This document shows, piece by piece, positions 1-5,173 of a stretch of 5,334 nt of DNA (positions are counted from its first letter, which is position 1; every line of letters begins with the position of its first letter). Below the pieces are notes generated by a model, which was not told the DNA's origin, made no database searches, and saw nothing but the letters and a program-made list of their open reading frames with translations. Both the position numbers and the translations under genes were made by a program. The DNA is from Chitinophagaceae bacterium (GTDB lineage: Bacteria; Bacteroidota; Bacteroidia; Chitinophagales; Chitinophagaceae). The DNA is taken from contig JALOMC010000201.1 of the NCBI GenBank assembly GCA_025455665.1, forward strand, positions 1 through 5,334. The letters are read 5' to 3'.

Positions 1-669
1 GGCCCCAATGGCGCCGGCAAAAGCACCACGCTGGAAATAATGGAAACCCTGCGCCCCAAAACCAGTGGGCAGGTGATCATTGCCGGCTTCGATTTGGATA
101 AGCAGCCCGACGAAATCAAAAAGATCATCGGGGTGCAACTGCAAACCAGCGGGTTTTATCCGGGGCTTAATTTGCTGGAACTGGTAGAAATGTTTGCCGG
201 CCTCTACAACCGCAGTGTAGATGGCCGTGAACTTCTGCAAAAAGTAAACCTGCAGGACAAAGCAAAAGCCAAATACAAGGAGCTAAGCGGCGGCCAAAAG
301 CAGCGCTTCAGCATTGCTACCACGCTTATCAATGCTACCACGCTTATCAATCAGCCCCGTATCATTTTTTTAGATGAACCTACTACCGGCCTCGATCCGC
401 AGGCCCGGCGCAATCTGTGGGAGCTGGTCAAAAATATCCGCCAGCAGGGCACCACTGTTATCATTACCACGCACTACATGGATGAGGCCGAGGTGCTATG
501 CGATCGGGTAGCTATTATGGACAATGGTAGTATTATCGCCATCGATTCTCCCGACCTGCTCATCGATCAGCTGGTAGCTACCGGTTTTGAACGGGTGCGG
601 GAGGTAAAAAAAGCCAATCTCGAAGACGTGTTCATCCAGCTGACGGGTCATACCCTACGCGAAGAGTAA
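1..669 (+). CDS. ABC transporter ATP-binding protein (ABC-2/drug-export type), 5'-truncated by window edge, with internal duplication
   Basis: This is the nucleotide-binding subunit of an ABC exporter, which would hydrolyse ATP on the cytoplasmic face of a membrane permease not seen here. The frame is open from base 1, where the first codons read GPNGAGKST (Walker A), so roughly 30-40 N-terminal residues lie outside the window and the internal ATG at 40 is not the start. Counting from the first visible codon, a Q-loop (VQLQTSGFYPGL) follows, then LSGGQKQR at about 95, Walker B IIFLDEP at 121-127, the D-loop and the H-loop histidine (TTHYMDEAE) at 158. The C-terminus ends NLEDVFIQLTGHTLREE, typical of the CcmA/DrrA-like branch, though the segment before it is short. 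A perfect 18-bp tandem duplication at 315-350 adds six residues (ATTLIN twice) between signature and Walker B, where family spacing is normally fixed. Family assignment is firm; substrate is unknown. Confidence 0.95.
   Translation, partial: GPNGAGKSTTLEIMETLRPKTSGQVIIAGFDLDKQPDEIKKIIGVQLQTSGFYPGLNLLELVEMFAGLYNRSVDGRELLQKVNLQDKAKAKYKELSGGQKQRFSIATTLINATTLINQPRIIFLDEPTTGLDPQARRNLWELVKNIRQQGTTVIITTHYMDEAEVLCDRVAIMDNGSIIAIDSPDLLIDQLVATGFERVREVKKANLEDVFIQLTGHTLREE
315..350 (+). repeat. 18-bp perfect tandem duplication inside the ABC ATPase gene
   Basis: The unit TGCTACCACGCTTATCAA occurs at 315-332 and again at 333-350 without a mismatch. It keeps the reading frame and duplicates six residues. 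Removing one copy restores the usual 23-residue spacing from the L of LSGGQ to the L of LDEP. A recent replication-slippage event, or an assembly error, fits best. Confidence 0.95.
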
Positions 670-695
670 CGCCACTTTTTATTCAAGCAATAACC

Positions 696-1445
696 ATGAT
701 GAAGCAATTGATTGTATCGGCGGCCGCCGTAGTAGTATGCACCGCCGCCATGGCACAGCCCAAGCCTGCTGCCAAACCCGCTACCAAGCCTGCTGCCAAG
801 CCTGTCGCCAAGCCAGCGGCCAAACCAGCCTTTGTACTTAAAACCAGTCTCGATAGCCTGAGTTACGCCCTGGGGGTACTCGATGGTAGCTTTTTCAAGC
901 AACAAGGGATTGACAAGCTGAATTATGCTGCCCTGCAAGAAGGCTTCAGGCATGTAATAGAAGGCAAAGAACTAATCATGAACCAAGGTATGGCAGAACA
1001 AACCCTGCGGCAGAAACTGCAAGAAGCCGCCATGAAAAAAGTGCAGCCCACCATTGATGAGGGCAACAAATTTTTGGCCGAAAACAAAAAGCGCCCCGAA
1101 GTAAAAACCACTGCCAGTGGCTTGCAGTACGAAGTGGTGAAACTGGGTACCGGCCCCATGCCAAAAGACACCAACACGGTGAAGGTGCATTATGTGGGCA
1201 CCTTGCTCAACGGTACCAAGTTCGACAGTAGCCGCGACCGTGGCGAGCCTGCGCAGTTTCCGCTCAATGGCGTTATTCCTGGCTGGACAGAGGGCGTACA
1301 GTTGATGCCGGTTGGTTCTGTTTTCAAATTTTACATCCCTTATCAATTGGGCTACGGTATGCAGGGCATGCCGCCTACCATCCCCGGCGGCTCGCTGCTG
1401 CTATTCGAAGTAGAGCTGATAGAAATTGTGGGTGGGCAGCAATAG
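696..1445 (+). CDS. Secreted FKBP-type peptidyl-prolyl cis-trans isomerase (FkpA/Mip-like)
   Basis: The enzyme catalyses cis-trans isomerisation of X-Pro bonds and probably acts as a periplasmic folding helper. The 249-residue product begins with a signal peptide (MMKQLIVSAAAVVVCTAAMA, likely cut before Q21), then a Lys-Pro-Ala-Ala linker (about 22-45). A Mip/FkpA-like helical N-domain covers about 50-130 (SLDSLSYALG, then the charged helix up to LAENKKRPEVKTT). The FKBP fold covers about 140-245. Residues matching the FKBP12 pocket are visible: Y166 (VHYVG), F176-D177 (KFDSS), F188, V193-I194, W197, Y220 (GYG) and F237. A tandem ATG opens the gene (696 and 699), with no Shine-Dalgarno sequence, as is usual in Bacteroidota. 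It lies 26 bp after the ABC gene and may be cotranscribed with it; a terminator follows at 1477-1508. Cys15 does not fit a lipobox well, because the residue before it is Val, so a soluble periplasmic protein is favoured over a lipoprotein. Confidence 0.95.
   Translation: MMKQLIVSAAAVVVCTAAMAQPKPAAKPATKPAAKPVAKPAAKPAFVLKTSLDSLSYALGVLDGSFFKQQGIDKLNYAALQEGFRHVIEGKELIMNQGMAEQTLRQKLQEAAMKKVQPTIDEGNKFLAENKKRPEVKTTASGLQYEVVKLGTGPMPKDTNTVKVHYVGTLLNGTKFDSSRDRGEPAQFPLNGVIPGWTEGVQLMPVGSVFKFYIPYQLGYGMQGMPPTIPGGSLLLFEVELIEIVGGQQ
762..830 (+). repeat. 12-bp tandem repeat encoding a Lys-Pro-Ala-Ala linker
   Basis: About 5.75 copies of a 12-bp unit of the form AAGCCTGCTGCC (762, 774, 786, 798, 810 and a partial at 822) encode KPAA, KPAT, KPAA, KPVA, KPAA and KPA. 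The copies differ mostly at third positions, so the array is not brand new and the protein repeat appears selected. It forms a flexible, positively charged, Pro/Ala-rich spacer between the signal peptide and the folded part of the FKBP protein. Confidence 0.9.
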
Positions 1446-1472
1446 GAAATTCAGATTTGAGATTTAAAATTT
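1446..1472. repeat. AT-rich heptamer repeat, left flank of the four-helix-bundle gene
   Basis: The stretch consists of degenerate 7-bp units (ATTTGAG, ATTTAAA and neighbours) directly after the FKBP stop codon. It resembles, in inverse orientation, the heptamer block at 2019-2039 on the other side of the small gene between them; about 12 of 16 core bases match. It may mark the edge of an inserted cassette. Confidence 0.45.
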
Positions 1473-1476
1473 TCGG

Positions 1477-1508
1477 AAGGCAGGTGGCTATGTAGCGCCT
1501 GCCTTTTT
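1477..1508 (+). terminator. Rho-independent terminator after the FKBP gene
   Basis: A perfect 8-bp stem (AAGGCAGG at 1477-1484 and CCTGCCTT at 1498-1505) encloses a 13-nt loop and runs into a T-rich tail (TTTTTGTTT, from 1504). It lies 31 bp after the FKBP stop and would end the ABC/FKBP transcript before the four-helix-bundle gene. Confidence 0.8.
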
Positions 1509-1536
1509 GTTTACCTTCCATTTGTACTTAGTTTCC

Positions 1537-1938
1537 ATGGCCACTCACTCACATTTTTATGAGTTAACTATTTGGCAGGAGTCCCGAGCCGCCTTCAAGG
1601 CAGTCATTTTGTTGGTAAACGCCTGCCGAGCGGCAAAAGATCATCGATTTCGTGATCAGCTGTCAGCCGCTGCCGGATCCGCTGCTGATAATATTGCTGA
1701 AGGCTTTGAAAGAGGCGGCACTAATGAGTTCATAGACTTCTTACCTATTGCTAAGGGTTCTACGGGCAAGGTTCGTTCGCAACTGTATCGGGGAATTGGT
1801 TTAGGCCATTGCGAAGAATCAGCTGCAATGCTTGAGGTGAAGCGGTATGACCAGTTAGCAGCGAACCTCAGTGGTTGTATGTCTTACCTCTGTAAAAGTG
1901 GTCGTCGTGGCATAAAGTTCAAGGATCTTCAGGGGTAG
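1537..1938 (+). CDS. Four-helix-bundle protein (S23 ribosomal / 23S rRNA IVS-encoded family)
   Basis: The 133-residue product belongs to the four-helix-bundle family first met in intervening sequences of 23S rRNA; solitary intergenic copies are frequent in Bacteroidota and their cellular job is not established. Evidence is the core motif at 52-85: NIAEGFERGGTNEFIDF, then LPIAKGSTGKVRSQLYR, with the usual opening FYELTIWQESR and the ending RGIKFKDLQ. The start is set at ATG 1537; a TTG at 1507 would add ten residues but overlaps the terminator tail and is not conserved-looking. The region between about 87 and 105 (GIGLGHCEESAAMLEVKRYD) fits the family less tightly. Base and codon use look less GC-rich than in the neighbours, and AT-rich heptamer repeats flank the gene on both sides, consistent with arrival as a mobile cassette. 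Family call is firm; function is unknown. Confidence 0.85.
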   Translation: MATHSHFYELTIWQESRAAFKAVILLVNACRAAKDHRFRDQLSAAAGSAADNIAEGFERGGTNEFIDFLPIAKGSTGKVRSQLYRGIGLGHCEESAAMLEVKRYDQLAANLSGCMSYLCKSGRRGIKFKDLQG

Positions 1939-2018
1939 GAGGTAACTCCATCGTTTTAAACTTGGCTGCCAGCGCCGGCAAGCGTTTATCTAAAAATCTA
2001 ATTTGTAACAGCTAATAT
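1939..2018. other. Intergenic stretch without a recognised signal
   Basis: This short gap follows the four-helix-bundle stop codon. The only structure seen is a tiny GGAG-GTAA-CTCC hairpin at 1938-1949 followed by ATCGTTTT, too small to call a terminator. No TAnnTTTG element matches the consensus exactly before the DinB gene. Confidence 0.5.
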
Positions 2019-2039
2019 GAATTTCAAATTTCAAATTCC
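2019..2039. repeat. AT-rich heptamer repeat, right flank of the four-helix-bundle gene
   Basis: Nearly three tandem copies of AATTTCA occur here, ending 3 bp before the DinB start codon. The block is almost its own reverse complement and is the approximate inverse of the repeat at 1446-1472. Because it abuts the next gene, it probably forms that gene's untranslated leader. Confidence 0.5.
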
Positions 2040-2042
2040 TAC

Positions 2043-2567
2043 ATGTCTCCCGATCCCCGCTACCCCATTGGCCAGTATGAGCCGCAGCCTTTTTCAGAAG
2101 CACAAAAGCGCCGCTGGCTCATTGATATAGCGCAGCTGCCGGCCTTGCTGGAAGCTGCTGTAGAAAACCTGGATGCGGCGCAGCTGCATACAGCTTACCG
2201 CGAAGGCGGCTGGACTGTACACCAGGTAGTGCATCACGTGTGCGATAGCCATATCAATAGCTTTTGCCGCATGAAGCTGACGCTGACCGAAGACAACCCC
2301 ACCATTAAGGCATACGACGAAAACGCCTGGGTGCTACTGGCCGATGCCGGCCTGCCGTTTAACAATGCGATGACCATATTGCATGCACTGCACCAACGCA
2401 TGTACACGCTGCTACTGAACCTGCCCGACGAAGCCTGGCAGCGCACCTATACGCATTCGGCCACGCTGCAGCAGCACACCCTGTGGCACCTGTTGGGTCT
2501 GTATGCGTGGCATGGGCGCCATCATGTGGCACACATTACCAGCCTGCGTGAGCGGATGGGGTGGTAG
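2043..2567 (+). CDS. DinB/YfiT-like putative metal-dependent hydrolase (S-transferase superfamily)
   Basis: The 174-residue cytosolic protein matches the YfiT branch of the DinB superfamily, which forms a four-helix bundle around a metal held by three histidines; relatives include bacillithiol and other low-molecular-weight thiol transferases. The family signature is clear throughout: DPRYPIGQYEP at the N-terminus, YREGGWTVHQVVHHVCDSH at 52-70, KLTLTEDNPTIKAYDENAW at 78-96, and LYAWHGRHHVAHI at 153-165. The likely metal ligands are H64 or H65 together with H160/H161 and H164. Length is full for the family. The ATG at 2043 directly precedes the conserved N-terminus, so the start is secure even though no Shine-Dalgarno sequence is present. 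It has no visible functional link with the neighbours. The true substrate cannot be read from sequence. Confidence 0.93.
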   Translation: MSPDPRYPIGQYEPQPFSEAQKRRWLIDIAQLPALLEAAVENLDAAQLHTAYREGGWTVHQVVHHVCDSHINSFCRMKLTLTEDNPTIKAYDENAWVLLADAGLPFNNAMTILHALHQRMYTLLLNLPDEAWQRTYTHSATLQQHTLWHLLGLYAWHGRHHVAHITSLRERMGW

Positions 2568-2631
2568 CGGCCATCTTCGGTCAACTTCCAAACCACGGTG
2601 CTGAAAAAAACTGGTAAGCTGCTGCAATAAA

Positions 2632-2659
2632 AAACTATATTTATAGTTTATAAACTATA
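2632..2659. promoter_or_regulatory. Probable BlaI-family operator: three 8-bp half-sites with 10-bp phasing
   Basis: The half-site AAACTATA stands at 2632-2639, its exact inverse TATAGTTT at 2642-2649, and AAACTATA again at 2652-2659, each separated by 2 bp. The result is two perfect overlapping 18-bp dyads (2632-2649 and 2642-2659) sharing the middle half-site. A weaker fourth copy (6 of 8 bases) lies at 2662-2669, right before the start codon. BlaI/MecI/CopY repressors bind such dyads as dimers and usually repress their own operon. The site sits immediately before a BlaI-family gene and overlaps its promoter -7 element. Confidence 0.8.
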
Positions 2660-2665
2660 GATTTG
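2658..2665 (+). promoter_or_regulatory. Bacteroidota-type -7 element of the repressor/amidase operon
   Basis: TAGATTTG matches the TAnnTTTG -7 consensus of Bacteroidota sigma-ABfr promoters. It overlaps the last operator half-site, so bound repressor would block it. Only 4 bp separate it from the ATG at 2670, so transcripts from it would be leaderless or nearly so. No convincing TTTG -33 element is seen upstream. Confidence 0.5.
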
Positions 2666-2669
2666 GTTT

Positions 2670-3035
2670 ATGGAGAGGCAATTGACCCGGGCTGAAGAAG
2701 AAATAATGCAGCAGCTATGGCAGATGGGGCCCAGTTTCCTGCGGCCCCTGGTAGATTCATTTGGGCCAGAGGGACCGCACCAAAACACAGTCGCCACTAT
2801 CCTGAAAACACTGCATAACAAAGGTTTTGTCAGCATCGAGTCGGTGGGGCGTAATCATTTGTACAAGCCTGCGGTGAGTAAAGAGCAGTATGGTCGCCAA
2901 ACCGCCACAAAGCTGGTGCAGCGCTACTTCAAAGGATCGTTCGGGCAAATGGTTTCCTTTTTTGCCAACGATAAAAGCATTTCGGTGCATGAGCTGGAGG
3001 AGATTTTGCAACAATTGAAAAAGCAGCAGCCGTGA
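2670..3035 (+). CDS. BlaI/MecI/CopY-family transcriptional repressor
   Basis: The 121-residue protein has the family layout: a winged helix-turn-helix (about 1-70; LTRAEEEIMQQLWQMG, recognition helix near QNTVATILKTLHNKGFV at 38-54, wing SVGRNHLYKP) and a C-terminal dimerisation helix region (about 75-118). In this family a cognate M56 membrane protease triggers cleavage of the repressor in the C-terminal part, releasing the operator. The position equivalent to the N101-F102 cleavage site of S. aureus BlaI reads F97-F98 here (my alignment by eye). The start at 2670 matches the family N-terminus; no Shine-Dalgarno sequence is present. A three-half-site dyad lies directly upstream and the stop overlaps the next start (TGATG), so autoregulation and coupled translation with the M56-amidase are likely. 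The regulated signal need not be a beta-lactam. Confidence 0.93.
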   Translation: MERQLTRAEEEIMQQLWQMGPSFLRPLVDSFGPEGPHQNTVATILKTLHNKGFVSIESVGRNHLYKPAVSKEQYGRQTATKLVQRYFKGSFGQMVSFFANDKSISVHELEEILQQLKKQQP

Positions 3036-4534
3036 TGCAGATCTATTTTACCGCGGGATACATGCTACAGGTAGTGGTAGCCAGTGCTCTATTGTACGCT
3101 GCTTATTGGCTGCTGCTGCGCCAAACCTCAAGCCACACCTGGGGCAGATTTCTATTACTGGGGGTATATCTATTGCCTTGGGTGCTTCCTTTGGTGCGGC
3201 TGCCTTTGCCAGCCGATGCGGCAGCCAACTGGCCCTCCATTTGGCCAGACTTGCCGCTGGCAGCAGGGCAGTTGTCGAACGACACTGCTGCGCAGGCCAA
3301 TCCACTCAAAGCAGCTGAATGGCACCAGCAGTTGCATTGGTCATACTTGCTATGGCTTCCTACTGTGGTTTTGCTGGGGCAGGCTATAGCGGGTGTGCTG
3401 CGTTTGTACAAGCTGAAAAGGTGCTGTAAACAACTGTGGTGCAGCGAAGGAACTGCCTGGGTAGGTGATGCTGTTGATATGCCGTTTTCATGGTGTGGGC
3501 AGGTATTTGTACCGACGGCGCTTTGGCAGCAGCCGGCAGCCCGGCCAGCTATTCTTTTGCACGAAAATGCCCATGCTGTGCTGCATCATTCAGTGGATTT
3601 GTATGCCACCATGCTGGTGCGGGCCGTGGGCTGGTGGAATCCGGTATGGTGGCTCGCCCATCCATCGCTGAAGCTGGTGCATGAATACCAGGCCGACGCT
3701 ATTTGTACCCGCCAGCTGGACAAACACACCTATGCATGGCTGTTGGCCACCAGCGGCTATAACACCGTTGCAGACAAAACTTCACATGCTTTTTTTCAAT
3801 CACCTTTAAAAGCCCGGATTACCATGATGATGCAATCAAAAAAAATGAACTGGCAGCGGTGGTTGCTGGTGCCGGTATTGGCCATTCTGATAGGGTCGTT
3901 TGGTGTAGCTAGCCACAAGCCTGCCGGGCTACCTGTGCTGAAACCGCTGCGGGTGCTGGTAGATGCCGGCCATGGTGGCAACGACCCCGGTGTACAAATA
4001 GGCGACCTGCAAGAGAAGGCACTGACCTTGCAGTTGGCCAAGGCCATGCAACGCAATGCAGCAGCCTTTCAGCTGGAAGTAGTGCTGACCCGCGATGGCG
4101 ATGAGCTACCCGTTCCGGCCGATAGAAATGAGAGTTTGCGCAAGCGGGTAGCCATGATAGAGGAAGTGGGTGCCGATGTGGTATTGTCGCTACACATCGG
4201 TGCGGCTGCGCCAGGAAAAAACCGGGCTACGAAGCGTGGCGTGGACGCTTTTGTGCCGGCTAATAATCCTGCGATGCTGGGCGACAGTAAACGTATGGCC
4301 AGCCTACTGCTGCAAGCGTTGGCAGATGGCCCTTTGCCGGTAAATAAAAACCTGCTGCAGCGCAAAGAGCAAGGCATTTATATCCTCGACAAAAGCAGTA
4401 AGCCGGTAGTGCTGGTAGAACTGGGCTACCTGACGAATGAGCAGGATGCGGCTATTTTGCAGCAGGCCGAAAAGCAGGCTGAACTGGCTGAAAAGCTACT
4501 GGCCGGCCTGCGGGCATACGCACAGCAGCGATAG
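3035..4534 (+). CDS. BlaR1-like M56 membrane metallopeptidase fused to a C-terminal N-acetylmuramoyl-L-alanine amidase
   Basis: The 499-residue protein joins two zinc enzymes. The N-terminal part follows BlaR1/MecR1: three transmembrane segments (about 10-29, 36-56, 103-125), a cytoplasmic M56 domain with HENAH at 176-180 as the HExxH site and E217 (HEYQADA) as probable third ligand, then a fourth transmembrane segment (276-292) preceded by a basic stretch. That topology places the C-terminus in the periplasm. There, about 305-495, lies an Amidase_3 domain, which cleaves the MurNAc-L-Ala bond of peptidoglycan: zinc ligands H313 (DAGHGG), E327 (LQEKALTL) and H387 (SLHIG), and catalytic E462 (VLVELGYLTN) are all present. 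BlaR1 normally carries a penicillin-binding sensor at this place. The ATG at 3035 is preferred over the GTG at 3032; TGATG overlap with the repressor gene implies coupling. Domains and topology are seen or well supported; a role as peptidoglycan-responsive switch is inferred. Confidence 0.92.
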   Translation: MQIYFTAGYMLQVVVASALLYAAYWLLLRQTSSHTWGRFLLLGVYLLPWVLPLVRLPLPADAAANWPSIWPDLPLAAGQLSNDTAAQANPLKAAEWHQQLHWSYLLWLPTVVLLGQAIAGVLRLYKLKRCCKQLWCSEGTAWVGDAVDMPFSWCGQVFVPTALWQQPAARPAILLHENAHAVLHHSVDLYATMLVRAVGWWNPVWWLAHPSLKLVHEYQADAICTRQLDKHTYAWLLATSGYNTVADKTSHAFFQSPLKARITMMMQSKKMNWQRWLLVPVLAILIGSFGVASHKPAGLPVLKPLRVLVDAGHGGNDPGVQIGDLQEKALTLQLAKAMQRNAAAFQLEVVLTRDGDELPVPADRNESLRKRVAMIEEVGADVVLSLHIGAAAPGKNRATKRGVDAFVPANNPAMLGDSKRMASLLLQALADGPLPVNKNLLQRKEQGIYILDKSSKPVVLVELGYLTNEQDAAILQQAEKQAELAEKLLAGLRAYAQQR

Positions 4535-4557
4535 CGTGTGCTGCATTTGATACGGCC

Positions 4558-4565
4558 TACCTTTG
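4558..4565 (+). promoter_or_regulatory. Possible Bacteroidota -7 element for the Nudix gene
   Basis: TACCTTTG matches TAnnTTTG and lies 44 bp before the ATG at 4610. It touches the left arm of the hairpin at 4565-4591, so initiation would fall inside that arm. No matching -33 TTTG was found at the expected distance, so the call is tentative. Confidence 0.4.
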
Positions 4566-4602
4566 CGCCGCCGGCCAAAGGCCGGCGGCGCAATATTATT
4601 TT
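4565..4602 (+). terminator. Strong GC hairpin, likely terminator of the repressor/amidase operon
   Basis: A perfect inverted repeat has 12-bp arms made only of G and C (GCGCCGCCGGCC at 4565-4576 and its inverse at 4580-4591) around an AAA loop. A moderately T-rich tail (AATATTATTTTA) follows, which favours termination on the + strand; the other side has no T-run. It begins 30 bp after the amidase stop codon. The tail is imperfect, so an RNA-stabilising 3' structure is an alternative. Confidence 0.6.
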
Positions 4603-4609
4603 AGCACAC

Positions 4610-5173
4610 ATGCAAACCGAACTGAACGCCTGGCAGCAGCTGGGCACCCGATACATTCACAAAGAGACATGGTTCAACCTGCGGGCCGACCGGGTACTGA
4701 AAGGCAACGGACAAGAAATGGATCCGTACTATGTACTGGAGTACAGCCACTGGGTAAATGTAATGCCCGTAACTGCCGACGGACAAGTGGTGCTGGTGCG
4801 CCAATACCGCTACTCGCTGGGGCGCTTTAGCCTGGAGCTGCCGGGTGGCATTATGGACCCGCACGAAACCAACCCGCTGGAAGCGGCCCAACGCGAACTG
4901 CTGGAAGAAACCGGCTACAGCTGCGGGCAAATAGTGCCCACGGGTATAGTGGCGCCCAACCCTGCTACGCAAAACAACCTGCTGTACTGCTACCTGGCTA
5001 CCGACTGCCGCCTGACGCATGCACTGGACCACGACGAAAACGAAGAACTGGAAGTGCTGACCGTGCCGGTGGCCGAACTGGTACGCATGCTGCGTGACAA
5101 TGAAATCATTCAAAGCCTGCATGTGAGCAGTATGCTGTATGGCCTGCTGAAGCTGGGTGCCATCAAGCTATAA
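4610..5173 (+). CDS. Nudix hydrolase, ADP-ribose pyrophosphatase type
   Basis: Nudix enzymes cleave nucleoside diphosphates linked to another group; this 187-residue protein most resembles ADP-ribose/nucleotide-sugar pyrophosphatases. The N-terminal strand region (WQQLGTRYIHKETWFNLRAD, about 8-27) and YYVLEYSHWVNV at 40-51 are typical of that group. The Nudix box runs from G79-G80 to Y103, with REL then LEETGY at 95-103 holding the metal-binding glutamates E96, E99 and E100. Its first half has one residue more than the strict GX5EX7REUXEEXGU pattern, a common variation. ENEELEV at 143-149 fits the acidic loop that serves catalysis in this group. ATG 4610 is chosen over the GTG at 4538, because the latter would read through the GC hairpin and add a non-conserved tail. 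It is probably a separate transcription unit. The exact substrate is uncertain. Confidence 0.92.
   Translation: MQTELNAWQQLGTRYIHKETWFNLRADRVLKGNGQEMDPYYVLEYSHWVNVMPVTADGQVVLVRQYRYSLGRFSLELPGGIMDPHETNPLEAAQRELLEETGYSCGQIVPTGIVAPNPATQNNLLYCYLATDCRLTHALDHDENEELEVLTVPVAELVRMLRDNEIIQSLHVSSMLYGLLKLGAIKL

Noticed and set aside
540..666. Apparently shortened C-terminal subdomain of the ABC ATPase
   Set aside because: The segment between the H-loop and the NLEDVF tail is short compared with many DrrA-like proteins, but compact forms are plausible in Bacteroidota, and no break in frame is seen.
1507..1536. TTG start for the four-helix-bundle gene
   Set aside because: It falls in the T-tail of the FKBP terminator, and the added ten residues are not family-like; ATG 1537 gives the usual length.
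1938..1957. GGAG-GTAA-CTCC mini-hairpin followed by T-rich bases
   Set aside because: A 4-bp stem is too weak to support a terminator call.
3084..3411. Several overlapping frames inside the M56 region on both strands
   Set aside because: They are Cys/Trp-rich or Ala/Ser-rich shadows with no motifs, while the main frame shows clear domains.
3035..4534. Reading the fusion as a beta-lactam sensor (true BlaR1)
   Set aside because: No penicillin-binding SxxK/KTG-type domain is present; the C-terminal domain is clearly an Amidase_3 zinc enzyme.
4538..4609. Upstream GTG start for the Nudix gene
   Set aside because: It would force translation through the perfect GC hairpin and add 24 residues that do not resemble the family N-terminus.
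4601..5122. 173-codon open frame on the minus strand opposite the Nudix gene
   Set aside because: Its product is a His/Gln/Val-rich sequence without family motifs, and it lies wholly opposite a well-supported Nudix gene, so it is a shadow of GC-biased codon use.
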